Assembly (NCBI RefSeq): GCF_000264905.1
Contig: NW_006763134.1
Coordinates: 344,916 to 408,915, forward strand
DNA from: Stereum hirsutum FP-91666 SS1
Taxonomy: Eukaryota > Basidiomycota > Agaricomycetes > Russulales > Stereaceae
Length of the DNA: 64,000 nt
Direction: 5' to 3'
The translations under genes were made by a program, and so were the position numbers. The notes beneath the pieces are model-generated. The model was not told the origin of the DNA, searched no databases, and saw nothing but the letters and a program-made list of their open reading frames with translations. Below are positions 10,380 through 23,346 of this stretch, in pieces (the first letter of the stretch is position 1; every line of letters starts with the position of its first letter).

Positions 10380-12201
10380 ATGCCGGAGTCTTATCGGTCT
10401 CAACAACTTAGGTGAGGACATTTTGCTTGTCATGCACGCGATGGTTTACTCAAGACTGTTAACAATCTAGCTTGATTACCAGTTTTACTATGGTATCCGG
10501 CTGTGGTAAGTCGATAGTCCACGGTCACCACTCAACATCACAATGTTCTGACTGGATTGAAGCATTATTTGTATTAGATTTTCTGCAGACCTTTCCCATG
10601 GAGGTCAGAGCTATCTGGTCAAGTCGCCTGACCGCGCCCACGCTTCTGTTTCTGCTCAACCGATATTCACTCTTCATCTCGTTGGTCACTGGTATCATGG
10701 TAGCGTCCCCGGGGTATGATTCTTCTCTGGGCTTGTCGTATGTACTCCATCATATATCGCGGTCGTTGGCACTACTGACCATTTTCGACCGCGCATGCGC
10801 AGGTGCCCTGCCTTGAACGTTGCCGACGGTATTTTCCAGACATTTTCGATTACAGCGACGAATCGTGGGTAACTTGTATTGCTAGCAGGTCCCTAGACTC
10901 TTGTACTCATGCTCTCTATCCCGCAAATCATGCAGTTTTGTTCACTGTCAGAGTGTATGCTATACACGGGCAGAGCAAGAGTGTAGCCATTGGCGCCGGT
11001 ATATTGATGTTTCCGAGGTTGTTTCTCGACATATGGGTAGGCTCTGGGACCTAGCACCAACGTGGCATACTCTGGTACCCACATCTCCGTATTGTTTTCC
11101 AGCAGTATTCCCTTCGGAAATACAATCCTTCAGCAGACTCAGTGATGAGGACCCTGCGTGCATGCAATTTTGAGTATCTCAATCCAACTTTTCAAACACG
11201 GTACGTGAGTTCCGCATCGTCACATTACCTTCAGATGACTGAAACCGGGTCACCTCTACACCAGCTGTACGCCTGATAAATTCGGTCGATGTCGAGATTG
11301 ACTAACTCACCAATAGCTCAGTTGGCAATTTCACTATCGCAAATCGCATTCGATACCTACGTGATCGTACTCACGGTGAAGAAAACCGCCAATTACACAA
11401 CTGGAATGCGGAGACTCACAGGCAATGAACGGAGCCTCTCTCAGGTCCTTCTACGTGATGGTCAGTATTATTCGCCCACTAGTATTATTCGCCCACTAGC
11501 ATCAATGACATATCAACTAAGTACCTATACTGGATCACAGGAATGTATTACTATACGTGCGTATTTTACAAGATATACCTTGTATCATGCCTGAGGATCC
11601 GCACCGATGGATAGTGCCGTCTTCGTACTCGCGGGTATGCAGGCTGGAATGGCTGTGGTTCGTTGCAACTTTTCTTGTTCAACAAAGTAGCTCCATCTTT
11701 GACCACGTTGTTTATCAAGGCATCGTTCATCAATCCTGAAGTGAGTTCCAAATTATCCTCATCTCCTGAAAGTCTGCAGCTTCCTTTTATCTCGTGACCA
11801 GATAGGCTCTGCGTCGTTCGTGATCACCATAACGCCATACTTCGTGGTGTCGGTCTTTGATTCTTATTTTTATTGTTGATACTTTGCTTATAGTCACTTC
11901 GTGTTTTTATAGATTACCGAGCTTGCTTGTGAACCGCGTCGTCCTCAACCTACGCAACTTCGACCGCAAGTCTAGAGATACGGAAACAGAATTGAGCACG
12001 ACCGCCTTGCCCCACATTCAATTCGAAGGAAGTAGATGGTTGGGTAACATCGGAGCTCCTCTCGATCACAGCCAGTGGGAACGTGATTTGGATGACTTTC
12101 CGGAGGTGTTAGGCAGTGAAGTACTGAACGATGTTCAGGAAGAGATAGTGCGCAACCAAGCAGCTGTGCACAGTGCAGAGGGAACGGGCAGCAGGTGTTG
12201 A
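10380..12201 (+). CDS. DUF6533-type multi-pass membrane protein, copy 2
   Basis: Tandem paralog of the preceding gene on the same strand. Exon 1 (10380-10411, 32 nt) and exon 2 (10471-10505, 35 nt) have exactly the same lengths as in copy 1. They join as MPESYRSQQLSLITSFTMV then SGCALFVLDFLQTFPMEV. The same order of segments follows: LLFLLNRYSLFISLVTG, PALNVADGIFQTFSITAT, HAVLFTVRVYAIHGQSKSV, LFLDIW, AQLAISLSQIAFDTYVIVLT, SQVLLRDG, AVFVLAGMQAGMAV, SFVITITPYFVVS and LLVNRVVLNLRNFDRK. The acidic tail contains WLGNIGAPLDHSQWE. An intron after LLRDG carries a 17-bp tandem duplication. The role is unknown; seven-helix topology suggests a receptor- or channel-like surface protein, which is inference only. 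Confidence 0.83.
11464..11497. repeat. 17-bp perfect tandem duplication in an intron
   Basis: The unit AGTATTATTCGCCCACT occurs twice head to tail, at 11464-11480 and 11481-11497, inside the intron after LLRDG of the second DUF6533 gene. It looks like a recent slippage duplication. Confidence 0.85.
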
Positions 12202-12717
12202 AAGGCAGGGCACCTTCCCGGTTGTAAGTCACTCAAGCTTGGTAATCGAGGACTATCAAAACGGACTCATGGTTACTTTCTAGACATAAGATTCCCCATT
12301 AGAACACAAGGAATCGAATGAGCCCATGCCGTTTGTGACGAGTACTCGGGGCAATTGACTCGAGGAGATGATATTGTACGGCCTTAGCTGGAGGCAAAAT
12401 ACCGTGAAAGTGCCACGACGTAGTGCTTCATATATTTTACCCACTCCGTGCTTTTGAAAAGTGACTCTGTGACAGTATTGTCCGTGAAGGGCTGATGATG
12501 TTGTTTGGGTTTATGGGTTGGATAACTGGTCACAAAAAAAATAGGCGCCACTGCTACCTACTTCCAGGGAGGTTGAATGGAAAACGAGGATCAATTTCTC
12601 GTCAACAGCCGGAGGACCTGGTCCTTTGGAGATCTACGAGACCATTGGTATCATAACAGTACATACAGGTAATACACCAATATCATACGTTTGACTCATC
12701 CCCTAAAGACTTGGTTT
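12202..12717. other. Convergent 3' region
   Basis: About 500 bases between the stop of the second DUF6533 gene and the stop of the minus-strand reductase gene. No coding signal is seen; it should hold both 3' UTRs. Confidence 0.5.
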
Positions 12718-15700
12718 CTACACACCGCCTGACAAAAAACCCTTCTCTGCCCAGTACCCTATCCACATCTCTACATCGCCACCCCCCATCTTCCTCGCAT
12801 CTCTCAATGTCTCGCTCACTACCACAGCTTTACCCGTATCAATCACTAGTCCAGTCTCCGCCGGCAAATCTTTTTCAAAGAACTCCAATAACAGAAGCGC
12901 AGGATTATGCTTGACAGCATCGCTGTCACTTTGAGTGTCACGGGCTGCGTCCTTGAGCATAGGGAGCCATTGGTCGTAAGGAACGATGGGGATGTTGAGT
13001 AGTGTGGAGAAAGTAGAGGAGATGACGGTCCACGGAACTGGATGAGGATGAACGAGGTGGAGGACAGGTTCTGTACTTCCAAGCATTTCGAGGAGAGTCG
13101 AAGCTGCGGCGTCGACAGGGACCCAGGACAGTTCCTTTTCAAACGATATGCATATAAGTACGAGTGAAAGAGAGACATTGGCATGGACATTGGAACATAC
13201 CTCTACTCTTTGCGGGACAGCTCCCAAAGCCTGGGACCCTTTCAGTAAGACGGGAACCCACTCCTTCTCGTTCCATCCGCCCTTCGCAAGGTCTCCGGAC
13301 AACTGTCCGACGCGTACTATATTCGTGCGAAGGCCTCGTTCACTCATGGCCCTGAGCAGCATGGTCTCCGCAACCCATTTGCTTGCACTATACCCACGAC
13401 CGGCTGCGATTTTCGGATCCGTTATCGGGAGCTCAAGGATCGGAGACGCAGGGGAATCTAGAGTCACAATGACGTGGACGACCATCAGTTGGAGACGTGA
13501 AGTGTGCGAAAGAAAAATGCGCACTGATGATGACGGAGATGGAGCTGCTGAAGAGGATGGGAGGGGCTGACGGGCGAGGAGATGAGAGGGAGAGGTTGAT
13601 CAAGCGTCGTACTCCGGCGACAAGAGGTTCAAACGACGATAGTGCAACATTGAAGTCGACACGCCACGCTGCAGATGATAAGGTGTCAGCCAAAATGCGA
13701 CAAGATAAAGGGATAAAGGGAATAATTACCATTGTGTATGATGCTTGTAACCGAGTCACGAACCTGTGGGTAGTCGACTTTGAGAATATTTGAATATTTG
13801 CGACAGAGAATAAAACGGACCTCGTTGTACAAGTCTTCTCCAATTCCGAGATCAGATTTACTGAAGTCAGCTTTGGCCAAGACGAGCTTCCCGCCAGAAA
13901 GTAGGACTTCATCGAGGCCCCAATTCACGAATGCATCGTGTTGTCTCCCTGCAATGCTCCCCTTTGCAGCACGATTCAGGGCATATACCTTGGTGACCGA
14001 CGGTTTTGCCAACAATTGGGCCAGGAGATGAGATCCAAGCCGGCCAGTGGTACCAGTGAGTAATACGACTTCGTCGACGCTGTTCGCTCCGTCGCTTTCG
14101 CCGCCTCGATGTACGGGGAAGTCGACACTATACTTCTCGACCATGGCTTCCATCTCAGCAACGTCGCTCTCGGAGGTGAGTCCGATCGTAACATCGTCAG
14201 GCGAGAATAAGGAACTAATGAACGAGGATAGAGCATTAATTGTCGGGTTCGAATATATGAAGTTACTGGGGAGACGGAGACTGGAGGTGCTGAGCGGTTG
14301 GCGAAGTGCTTGGACAATAACGTTGCGGATGTATGTCGCCTGCAAGCTATGGCGATAATAACGGTGATCAGCCAAACAAGGTCTTCAAAGCGCGTTTAAG
14401 TACAAACGACACAAACCTATCGCAACCTTGCTGGAAGATATCGGCGTCCGCGGGAACGTCTCTTTTCATGACCTTCCTGACAGTTTCCCCAACGAATTGA
14501 AGCACAGACTCCTCTGTCCAAACTTCGGGGACAGGAATGTCGATCTGAGCCGACTCGCGGACGGTATCGTACAACGCTTGAATCTCCTGGTCGTACCTCG
14601 CAGTCATGAAATGCCTTCGGGGTGTTCCTTTAGACGTGTATTCGAAGGGCTTCGACGGGCTTGCGACGATGATCATCTGGGGGCACAAAGAGAAGTCGCC
14701 ATATATATTGGTATGCATCGAGAGACTCTCCGAAGGGAATTGGCGGACTCACCTCTTTGAACAGTCGGGAGTGGGCCGGTGCAAACGCGTTCATTTTCTC
14801 GATGGAGGGCCTGCCACCGAGTGTGAGTATGAAATGAAGTAAAGACAAGGACGGAAATATATATATCAACTCACCAGATCAAGCTGCGAAACTCAACGAG
14901 TTTCGCCTCATCCACTGGATCGAATGCATACTCCGGTTTCGGGTCCACAAGAATTCCATTCTGGAACTGACCTCGTCCGAACATGACAGCCGCCTTGACA
15001 TGAGGATCTTGGATCAAGATTGTCTCTGCAATTCGGAAAATCACATAAGTCGCCGCAAAAATAACGGTAGCAAAGAGAGACCGACCTAGGGGTCCTGGAT
15101 TTGTCTATCCACGAAGGAAAATATATGGGTGATTATGCACTTATACGAAAATAAAACGCGCGAAGATCTGACCTTCTCTCCAGTGGACAGCATGATCTGA
15201 TCGTCCGACCTTCCGTGTACTCTCCACTTGTTCGGATACGTCGGATGCATCTGACAGAGGTCTGAAGTCCTATACATTGGTCTTCCGTCGCGCGACGTCG
15301 CGTTTGTCAGAGCCGGGCCAGAATACGGTGTTTCCTACACGTTATCAATAGTTAGGTATCGCCAGAACAAAAAAGGAGAGAAAAGAACTGACGACGACGC
15401 ATATCTCGAATAGGTCCTCACTTCCCTCCTGAGGAATGAACTCTAGCTCCGCAAGTGGGGATGGTTCGAACCACTCCCACGTTTCGAGATCCTTCTGTTT
15501 CGACGGCAAGCATAAGGCTACACACCAGGTCTCCGTACTGTGAACAGTTCAGACGTTATCGTATCAGCGAGTGCAAAGAAGGCCGCGTAAGTAACTCACA
15601 GGCCAAAGAGGGGGCATAAATTCACGCCGGACCGAACGAGGTCGTCTCCTAGGGACTTTGTCAGAGGCGCTCCGGAGTATGCCTTGGGTGATGGTTCGTC

Positions 15701-17138
15701 AGTAGCACGAAGGAACAGAGAACCGGCGAAGATTATAACTTACTATACCACGCAACGATCCGACCATCGATTTGAGCTGCGACAGCATAGTAGAATCGCG
15801 AGCCCATGCCTAGTGGGCGAGAGATGAGTACCATGAGAATTGGGGCGCGGGAACAGATTTGAAGGCTACTCACCTCAATAAACGAAGGGACTGTCAGTAT
15901 GTAGGTGCTCTTGATCTGCATGATGTTGTTCAAGGCTGTTTCGGGCAATGGGATAACGGGAGGTGATGCAGGTTTGAACACTCCGAGTGTCATGCCGGGG
16001 ACGCTCTGCACCAGTGCGTTAGTCGTGGCGAGTGGATACTATGCGGCAGGCCTACGCACCGTCCATATGACGAACACGATGCCCATGACATCTGAAGTAG
16101 TGTCAGTGACGATTGCTATATACATTCGGAGCGAATGAACTGACGGAAAAGGCCCAATGTAGGAGCTGCGAGTACAACACCGCACAGGTCTACTTCTCCG
16201 AAGACTACAAGGTATCAGGTAGAGTGAGCAAATTATTCAGGTAAGACCCAATAACCGTTAGAACATACGTGGTACCAAGCTCCATTGAAGAAGTCTTCTG
16301 TGGGTAATATAGATAGGTTTCGGGAACGAGGTGCTGCCTACATATTGACTTCCGCTCAACCTCTGCTCTGGATAGGACAATGCTTTCCTTCAAACGTACC
16401 GGAGGAGTGAAAAATAATGCTGCTCGTATCTAAGTTGATTTTCGGCAGCGGCAACTCGACCTGGTCCAACTCGGACGCGCGCGGCGCGTCATCTCGAATG
16501 TCATCAAACAGTATCATCGGCAGGACCTCGACCTGTATACCGTCATCCTTCAAGATATCAAGAGCTTCGGCACACAAACTCTGCATGGCCGGATCAGGCG
16601 ACACGAACAGCTGGAGGACGTGGGTCTTCTTAATCAGATGCGCGATTGAGATTGGTGAGTTGCGGATTGATAGTGGGAATGCAAGAAGACCGAGGCGCAT
16701 GGTTCCGACGATAGTCGAGAAGAAGCTGATGGTGTCTGTAGTCAAGGACGATTACACTCAGAGCGCTTTGAATGGAGTATCGAGATGTCACTCACCAGCA
16801 TTTGCAAGAATGCCTACGGTAGGGGGATTCTGAGGGCCTCCACGATCTTGAAGGCTATACTGCTCATCGAATCGCGAAGTGTGACTGTGAATTATCTTGG
16901 ATGCCCGTTTGACAAGACGCCATGCTTCAGGGTACAAGATCGTTCGAGCATCGTCCGGGCCATCGGCGTAGATGAAGACTGGGTGTTCCGGGCTATGTTC
17001 AGCATGGAATTCGAAGATCTCGGATATACTGAGACTTCCATCGAGCGGAGGTGGGTGGAAAGTACGACTATTGTGGCCGTGAGGAGTGGGAATCGGGAGG
17101 ATAGGGAAATCGCACAATGGGCTAGCGGTTGGCAACAT
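12718..17138 (-). CDS. NRPS-like adenylating reductase (A-T-R)
   Basis: Multi-exon gene starting at 17138 (MLPTASPLCDFPILPIPTPH) and ending at 12718, about 1,050 residues, normal for Agaricomycete A-T-R enzymes. The adenylation domain shows A3 HSSG joined across an intron to STSFPKPIYITHRRLLQW, then SGVNLCPLFG joined to LTETW, RTSDL, GRSDDQIMLSTGEK and PFEYTSKGTPRR. The carrier domain has ADADIFQQGCD, where the phosphopantetheine Ser is rebuilt over an intron (CD plus SLQATY). The reductase domain starts with VVLLTGTTGRLGSHLLAQLL (NADPH site) and has the YSASK catalytic Tyr/Lys pair, then WVPVDAAAS. There is no condensation domain. Such enzymes activate a carboxylic acid, hold it as a thioester and release an aldehyde or alcohol. 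The substrate cannot be read here. It is transcribed divergently from the GMC oxidoreductase. Confidence 0.93.
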
Positions 17139-18534
17139 CGCTGGGTAGGAACAGGCAGTGTGAAGCGCCTAGGATTCGTTCGCCCAAGGGATATAAAGCA
17201 CGCGCACACCGATATGCTCGCTAATATCTTCTATCAGCCGTAGACTGGAAATGAGCTAATGCCTCGGCGTGTGGATTGGTCCATGGAGCATCGCAGTGAG
17301 AAGATGTGCCTTCTACTGCATTGAGGGCGTTGTTCGAGAACAGAAGATGCTCCTGGCGAATCCAAAGCTCGATATCAACGCTATGAAGCTACGAATAGGC
17401 CAGCCGTGGAATATCATTCGTAACGCATGCGAGTAGTGTTATAAGATTGAAAGATGGGGTCAAAGAAAGTCCGACTTGACCGGGAGGAGTTGCAGGCCTA
17501 ATGATCGTGGACCATGGAGGCGTAGCGCCTCAAGCCAAGCACAGCTGATAGCATCTTTCGAGTCTTGCAGGACTCGCTACCTTTTCACCACGCTCGCAAA
17601 GTGATATCTAGTGGGACCTAGAGAAAGCGTTCTTAGACAGAATAAAATGACCATACAGGAGGGTTTTCTGAGGCATGTATTGGAAGGAGGTCGTTGGCTG
17701 TCAGAGCTATGCCGGTGATCATTCTAAGTCAACATTGAAGGCTACCGTGACACGTCCATTGGCTTGACAAGGGCTGGGCACGGCTTGTCTATGCATGGCG
17801 AACGAAAGTGTTGCCTGTCTAGTGCGATCCTGTGAAAGCCCGAGTAGACCATGTTTCAAGAATGCGGTTCTCAAGGGAGAGAAAAAATTGATGCCGGCGA
17901 CTGGAATACTTAGATGACTAAGCAACCCCGCTTTCTCCCGCCGGGGCCACTCTTTCAGCTTGCCAGCCGCCACAAGGCCAGCCCGTCTGATCCCCTGCTT
18001 ATCGGTCGAAATACAGGCTGCTCTACTCCTTGGAGACCATGTCTACCTACTGATAGCATTGTGCTTCTAGACGCGGCATGTTCGTGAGAGACGAAGGTCA
18101 TCGCGCTGGACCACACAGTCTATTTTGGAGTGATTAACGCTCCATAAGCCTCATGAGGGTCCTGCACCCTAGGCTTCCTGTAATGCGACGAACTGCGCTC
18201 GGAGGAAGGGGCTTCTCGAAAGGGAATAGTGGAGACCTTGGAAGAAAGGAACTTATCCAGGGCACAATACGATCTCAAGTAGATAGCCCGTTTCCAAGCT
18301 AATCCGAAGGCGCGAATTCCTGCTAATCTTCTCATCACCTCCTTGAACAAGGGACATCCTTTCTTCCACCATCATATCTGACACAACTCTTCAAGATCTC
18401 GAGCGCTCGTCGTGACCTCACCGTAGCTCCTAAGCGCCTTCGAGAGTATCTTTTATACAACATGAGCCACATTGTATTTTGCGCGACTCGTAACCCACCC
18501 CTTTCCTGGACCATACACTTTGGTCTGAATCTCA
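17139..18534. other. Divergent intergenic region (reductase / GMC)
   Basis: About 1.4 kb between two divergent starts. Only short open frames without recognisable domains are present. It probably contains both promoters, so the two genes could be co-regulated; no defined operator was recognised. Confidence 0.5.
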
Positions 18535-21500
18535 ATGTTGGCTACTATTGAAGAAGTCTCTGGAAAATCCTTTGACTACATCATTGCTGGTATGTCTTGC
18601 TCTACATCAATCAGATTCCATGAGAACTCAACCTGATATGTATAGGTGGTGGGGTGCGTATCGACCTGCACGACTCTGAATACTGGCCGTTTAATGACAT
18701 TCCACTAGACTGCGGGACTCGTTGTAGCTGCTCGCTTGACGGAGGACAGTTCTGTCTCTGTTCTCGTCCTCGAAGCTGGCCCAGGAAACCTCGACGATCC
18801 GGCCATCCGTACGCTGTTCGCTCCTGGGCAGTCCCATTCGCCACTAACTGGGAACATCCTTTGCAGTCACGCCTGCTGGATTTGGGAGCCACTTTGGCAA
18901 TCCCAAGTATGACTGGAGTTATAAGACAGTCCGTCGTTCAGCCTCATCTTTCTCCACAAATGGTCTTATTGTATACATGCAGGTTCCCCAACCATCCTGT
19001 GGAGGCAGATCTGTCGTTTGGAACCGGTTTGTACCTATACTTGACTCTGTCCTGCGCTTGATTACCACTAATCTTTACCACAGTGGCAAAATGCTCGGCG
19101 GAAGCTCTGCTATCAACTTCTTCGAGTATCATCGCCCTGCAATGTCTGATATCAACGGTACGTGCTGATCATCTAGCTATAAGTTCCGAATGGTAACACT
19201 CGCCCTGACTTCCATTTCGAAGCTTGGGAGAAGCTCGGAAATAAGGGGTGGAACTGGGACCTCCTGAAGAAGTACTTCATCAAACACGAACAGTTCATTC
19301 CTCCGAAGCAAGACACTGAATTAATCAGTCCTGATTTGAAAGAGCATGGTTCTAACGGTACAGATACCCCGTCGACCCCCTTTTGTGATGTTCTCTCATA
19401 CATCACGCTCGCTATCTCTCCAGGACCGCTCAAAGTATCATACCCCCTTGTCAATTGCAACCTGGAGAAGCCTTTTTTTGAGGTTCATACACCACTTTAT
19501 GTCGATGTAGGTACTGGCGCGGTGCCCATGCTAAACATCTGCTTCGTTAGGCTCAGGAGAAGCTCGGGATCAATCGTGTAAAAGAGCCGGTACGTCTGAA
19601 CAAGCAATATTCCGAGAAAATAACTATATATTCTTGCCTGCATGCAGTTCTCCGGGAACGTACGTTTCTATGTAAACCTCGCTCTGCTCTACGCTAAGCT
19701 CCTTACAGACCAAAGGTAGCTGGCTCACCCCCGTCACTATCGACCCGGTCACCATTCAGAGAACATACGCTGCAAATGTGGGAGTCCCATCTCATGGCAT
19801 TGATGCTTGAGCTGACACCGCCCTTTGGCTGTAGGCATATTATCAGCCAAATGCTTCACGCAAGAATTTTATTGTTATGACAGATACTCATGTAGCTAAA
19901 GTTAACCTGAGCAAAAGCGGCAATGGTGAGATGACTGCCACCGGCATCTCATTCCTGCACGATGGCAAGCTTCATGAGGTCAAAGCCAACAAAGAGGTCA
20001 TCCTTTCTTCTGGGTACGTTATACGTTCTTGACTCGATGAGGTTCACTATTGAATTTACCGCTTCCCAGGACAATCGGAAACCCTCAGGTAATTTACGGC
20101 CGTCGTACCTTTCTTACTAATTGTTCTCAACCCTCGGCTTGCAGATCCTTGAGCTTTCGGGCATAGGCGACCCCAGCGTCCTTCGCACCGCAGGGGTCGA
20201 CGTTGCCATAGACTTACCAGGGGTGGGATCCAACATCCAAGAGCATACATACTTGGGTCTACTACACAGTTCGTCGATCTCTTTTCAGTCTATTATACAT
20301 ACCTAGAACTAAGCACACGCGCTTTCCGTTAGAGATCCGCAAAGATGTTGAGGACAACTATCTGACCTTTGACTGCTTATCGAAACCGGAAGAGCTAGCA
20401 AAGAATTTGGAGCTACTGTGAGTCCTTACCTTCTCCGCTCGATTCGCTTCAATACAGGTATTGATAATATCTCTACAGGAAAGAGGGCAAGGGTGTATTC
20501 GGGACCTCTATTTCATGCATGACCTTCGTCCCCTTGGCTGCCATCTCCCCGGACGCGGAGACCATCCAAAAACAACTCAAAGATTCCATGCAGAACGACT
20601 TCCAGTCCGGAAAGCTTTCCGCGGCTCTCAAGAAGCAATATGAAGTCCAACTCCAACATATTCAGCATAAGGAGCCCAGCTGCGAGCTCATTTGTGCGCA
20701 GGGGTTCTTCAGTTGTGGCTCTCGTAAGTCATTCTAGTCATCATGTCGTGTTGTCTAGTTAACCTGGATTGATCATCATCGTCAACGATCGCGGTTCTAG
20801 CTACTCCAGATGCGAAACACGTCAGCTTGACCGTGTGCATCAACCACCCCTTCTCTCGTGGTACGATCGTAAGTGGTCGAAAGACGCCTCACAATTGTAT
20901 GTTTATGGCTGACGACCGCGACAATACATAGCACATCAACTCGAGTGACCCATTGGAACACCCCGCCATCGACCCCCATTACTTCGAGCACGATTACGGT
21001 ACGCCGACTATTTCTTACGTCGCATCGTCCACCTAACAACATTTATTTATGGCTTAGATACTCAAAACGCCGTCGAGATAGTCAAGTTCTGTCGTCGCCT
21101 TGTCGAGGAAGAGCCGTTCAAAAGTATATTGAGTGCGTGACACTGCCTGTTACACTTAGAGACCACTCATCACTGACCGAGAACGTACTACAGCCGACGA
21201 GACTCAGCCTGGCCCTGAGAAGCAGACAGACCAGGAACTCGCAGGTAGCGATGTTTCGCACTTTGCTATTCAGAAGTGTCTTGACCATCCTTTTGTCTTA
21301 GAATGGTACAAGCAGAACTTCTTCACGACCTACCGTACGTTCGGTAAAATTGTGTTCGCTATCCTCGTTCTGCTAAGATTTTCTGCACCGCCAGATACCG
21401 TCGGCTCTTGTTCGATGTTGCCTCGTGAGGATGCTGGCGTCGTAGATACCAAACTAAAGGTTTGCACTTCTCAGTCTTCTCCCAAGTGATTTTTTTTTCT

Positions 21501-21805
21501 CATGATCTCATGATCTTGAACACAACGGACGTTCGATCGCGATAGGTGTACGGGACTACGAATCTGCGTGTCGTCGATATATCCATCGTTCCACTTCACA
21601 TCGGTGCTCATATGCAAGGTAAGACCCCGACGTTACGCGTGCTAAACTTTCTGTTCACTGACCAATACGACCCTGATTTGTCTCCACTAGCCACCGCCTA
21701 TGCTATTGGAGAGCTGGGTAAGTCAGCGCACTCTTACACTTTTTGCATATTACTTACCGTGCGAGTTCAGGTGCGGATATCATCAAGGGTAAGCTTAACC
21801 TATGA
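18535..21805 (+). CDS. GMC oxidoreductase, probably intracellular
   Basis: Heavily split gene with many short exons. Joined exons give MLATIEEVSGKSFDYIIAG then GGTAGLVVAARLTEDSS, the Rossmann FAD-binding motif. Next come VLVLEAGPGNLDDPAI, GFGSHFGNPKYDWSYKTV, the P-loop-like GKMLGGSSAINFFEYHRP, WEKLGNKGWNWDLLKKYF and VILSSGTIGNPQILELSGIG (GMC signature 2), then VDVAIDLPGVGSNIQEH. The active-site region is TVGSCSMLPRE, and the last part is NLRVVDISIVPLHIGAHMQ joined to ATAYAIGELGADIIKG. Such FAD enzymes oxidise alcohols or sugars and reduce oxygen or quinones. The aryl-alcohol/glucose oxidase branch is closest by eye. There is no signal peptide, because FAD binding begins near residue 13, so the enzyme is probably cytosolic, unlike secreted lignocellulose GMCs. 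The neighbouring reductase suggests a role in aldehyde/alcohol interconversion (inference). Confidence 0.9.
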
Positions 21806-22094
21806 TTAGGCGTTAATGGAAGTGTGGCCAGCCATGAAAAGGACTAGAGGAACTATCCCTACATATTTGTGTTCCAGGATCGTTGTGCTAGCTCGCTAAT
21901 TGTCAGCTTCAAGTCAGCTTCAATGCTGCCGGTACGGATTGAAAACGGGCGTGTCAGTGACAAGCCCAAGCTTATGATTGAATAAGTTCCTGTTGTTAGA
22001 CAAGATGTCGTGTTATATCGTCGTAATATAGCAGATGACTTTACTTGTGCCCTCGAGAGTTCAGTGATTCACAGAGAATTGGGGGCGCTCAAAG

Positions 22095-22115
22095 GTGGCG
22101 TGTGGCGTGTGGCGT
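22095..22115 (+). repeat. Triple tandem GTGGCGT
   Basis: Three perfect head-to-tail copies of the 7-base unit GTGGCGT. The same core occurs singly or as palindromes upstream of other genes in the window, so it may be a clustered transcription-factor site. It lies about 1.2 kb before the laccase start and about 290 bases after the GMC stop. Confidence 0.6.
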
Positions 22116-23254
22116 AGGTCTGGACACGAAACTAAGGTTAGGGCTTATATTGGACCCGATGCGTGGACAGACGAAAAAACCGTCGTTTATAGCAACTTGA
22201 TCACGCAGACTTCATGCATATGTAGGCACAAACGCGTGTTTCCTCTAACTCAACGCATAGGCCATATTGAAGTATTCCGCAGGTATGTCCTTGGTTTCAG
22301 CTGATATGTAAGCCCCCGGGTGTGAGGACTAAGGATTTCTCTCAGGATGGAATCTTCCCACTTGAATTTCGGATTCCTTCCGAAAAAATGGATATCCCTC
22401 ACGCCCCAAAGACTATGCCAATACGCGCGCCATTCTACTTATCCTCACGGTGGCCATTGATCACAATGATACAACTCTGGTTATTGATGCGACCGGTCTT
22501 CAGCGTTTCTCATAGGTGAATCGCGATGATGCCGGGATATCCTGCTGTGATATTCTTGGGCTCCATGTTCCATGCCGTTCCGAAACGTTACTCGTGGTAG
22601 TATGTCTCCCCAGCTCGAGACCATCTCTTTCCTTGATCAAGGTCGCTTAACTTCGTTGCGGGGCTCACTGTTAGTACTCCCAAACAGGAGCGCTCGCAAA
22701 TAGGCTAATCAGCCAATGATCATCATCGAAGTGCACGAGCGTTATTGTGCATTCTGCTACTACCAGCCCTCACGGGGTATAGCAGGGTATAGAACCCTAT
22801 CGTCGACTACCTATAAGGAGTCCGGTATACCAATGCCTTATTTTGGGTCGAGTGGCAATGATAGTGGCCCAAGGGGGTTCGTTGGAATGAAACGCGGTCC
22901 TTCACTGGCTGTGGCTTTGAATTCAACTAAAGTTTCCATTCTTCCTGATATCTCAATGCTTTAATCCAACTCACCGCTACCACCATCATTTCTCGGCCTT
23001 GCTTACCAAAATAGCAATTCGCGTCACTGATGTGCTTACTCGCCGTAAATGTGGCAGGACCTGATATCCGAAACCTGCGAGATATTTGACAATGTGTCTT
23101 TGTTCCTCCGAGAGTATTCACTCTAGAGTTCCTCCAGGCAGTGTTGCCACACACTAACCATAGCCTTTTCAGTATACATTCATTCGACGTCACTTAATTC
23201 TAGGATACCAAGGGATAGGTATGGCATCCTGGATGCTGTGGGTGAAAGAGTAGG

Positions 23255-23260
23255 TATATG
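23255..23260 (+). promoter_or_regulatory. TATA-like box of the laccase gene
   Basis: TATATG lies about 90 bases before the laccase ATG, a plausible core-promoter position. The match is weak. Confidence 0.35.
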
Positions 23261-23346
23261 AAGTCCTTTCCTCTACGACGTTGTTCAGTATCAGTTTCGG
23301 TTAAGGCATAGTCCTCTCACTCTTCTATCCCTGGTCTGCACTGAGC

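Larger units (their letters stand above)
21806..23346. other. Intergenic region between GMC and laccase
   Basis: About 1.5 kb with only short unconvincing open frames. It carries a triple tandem GTGGCGT at 22095-22115 and a TATA-like site just before the laccase. Confidence 0.5.
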
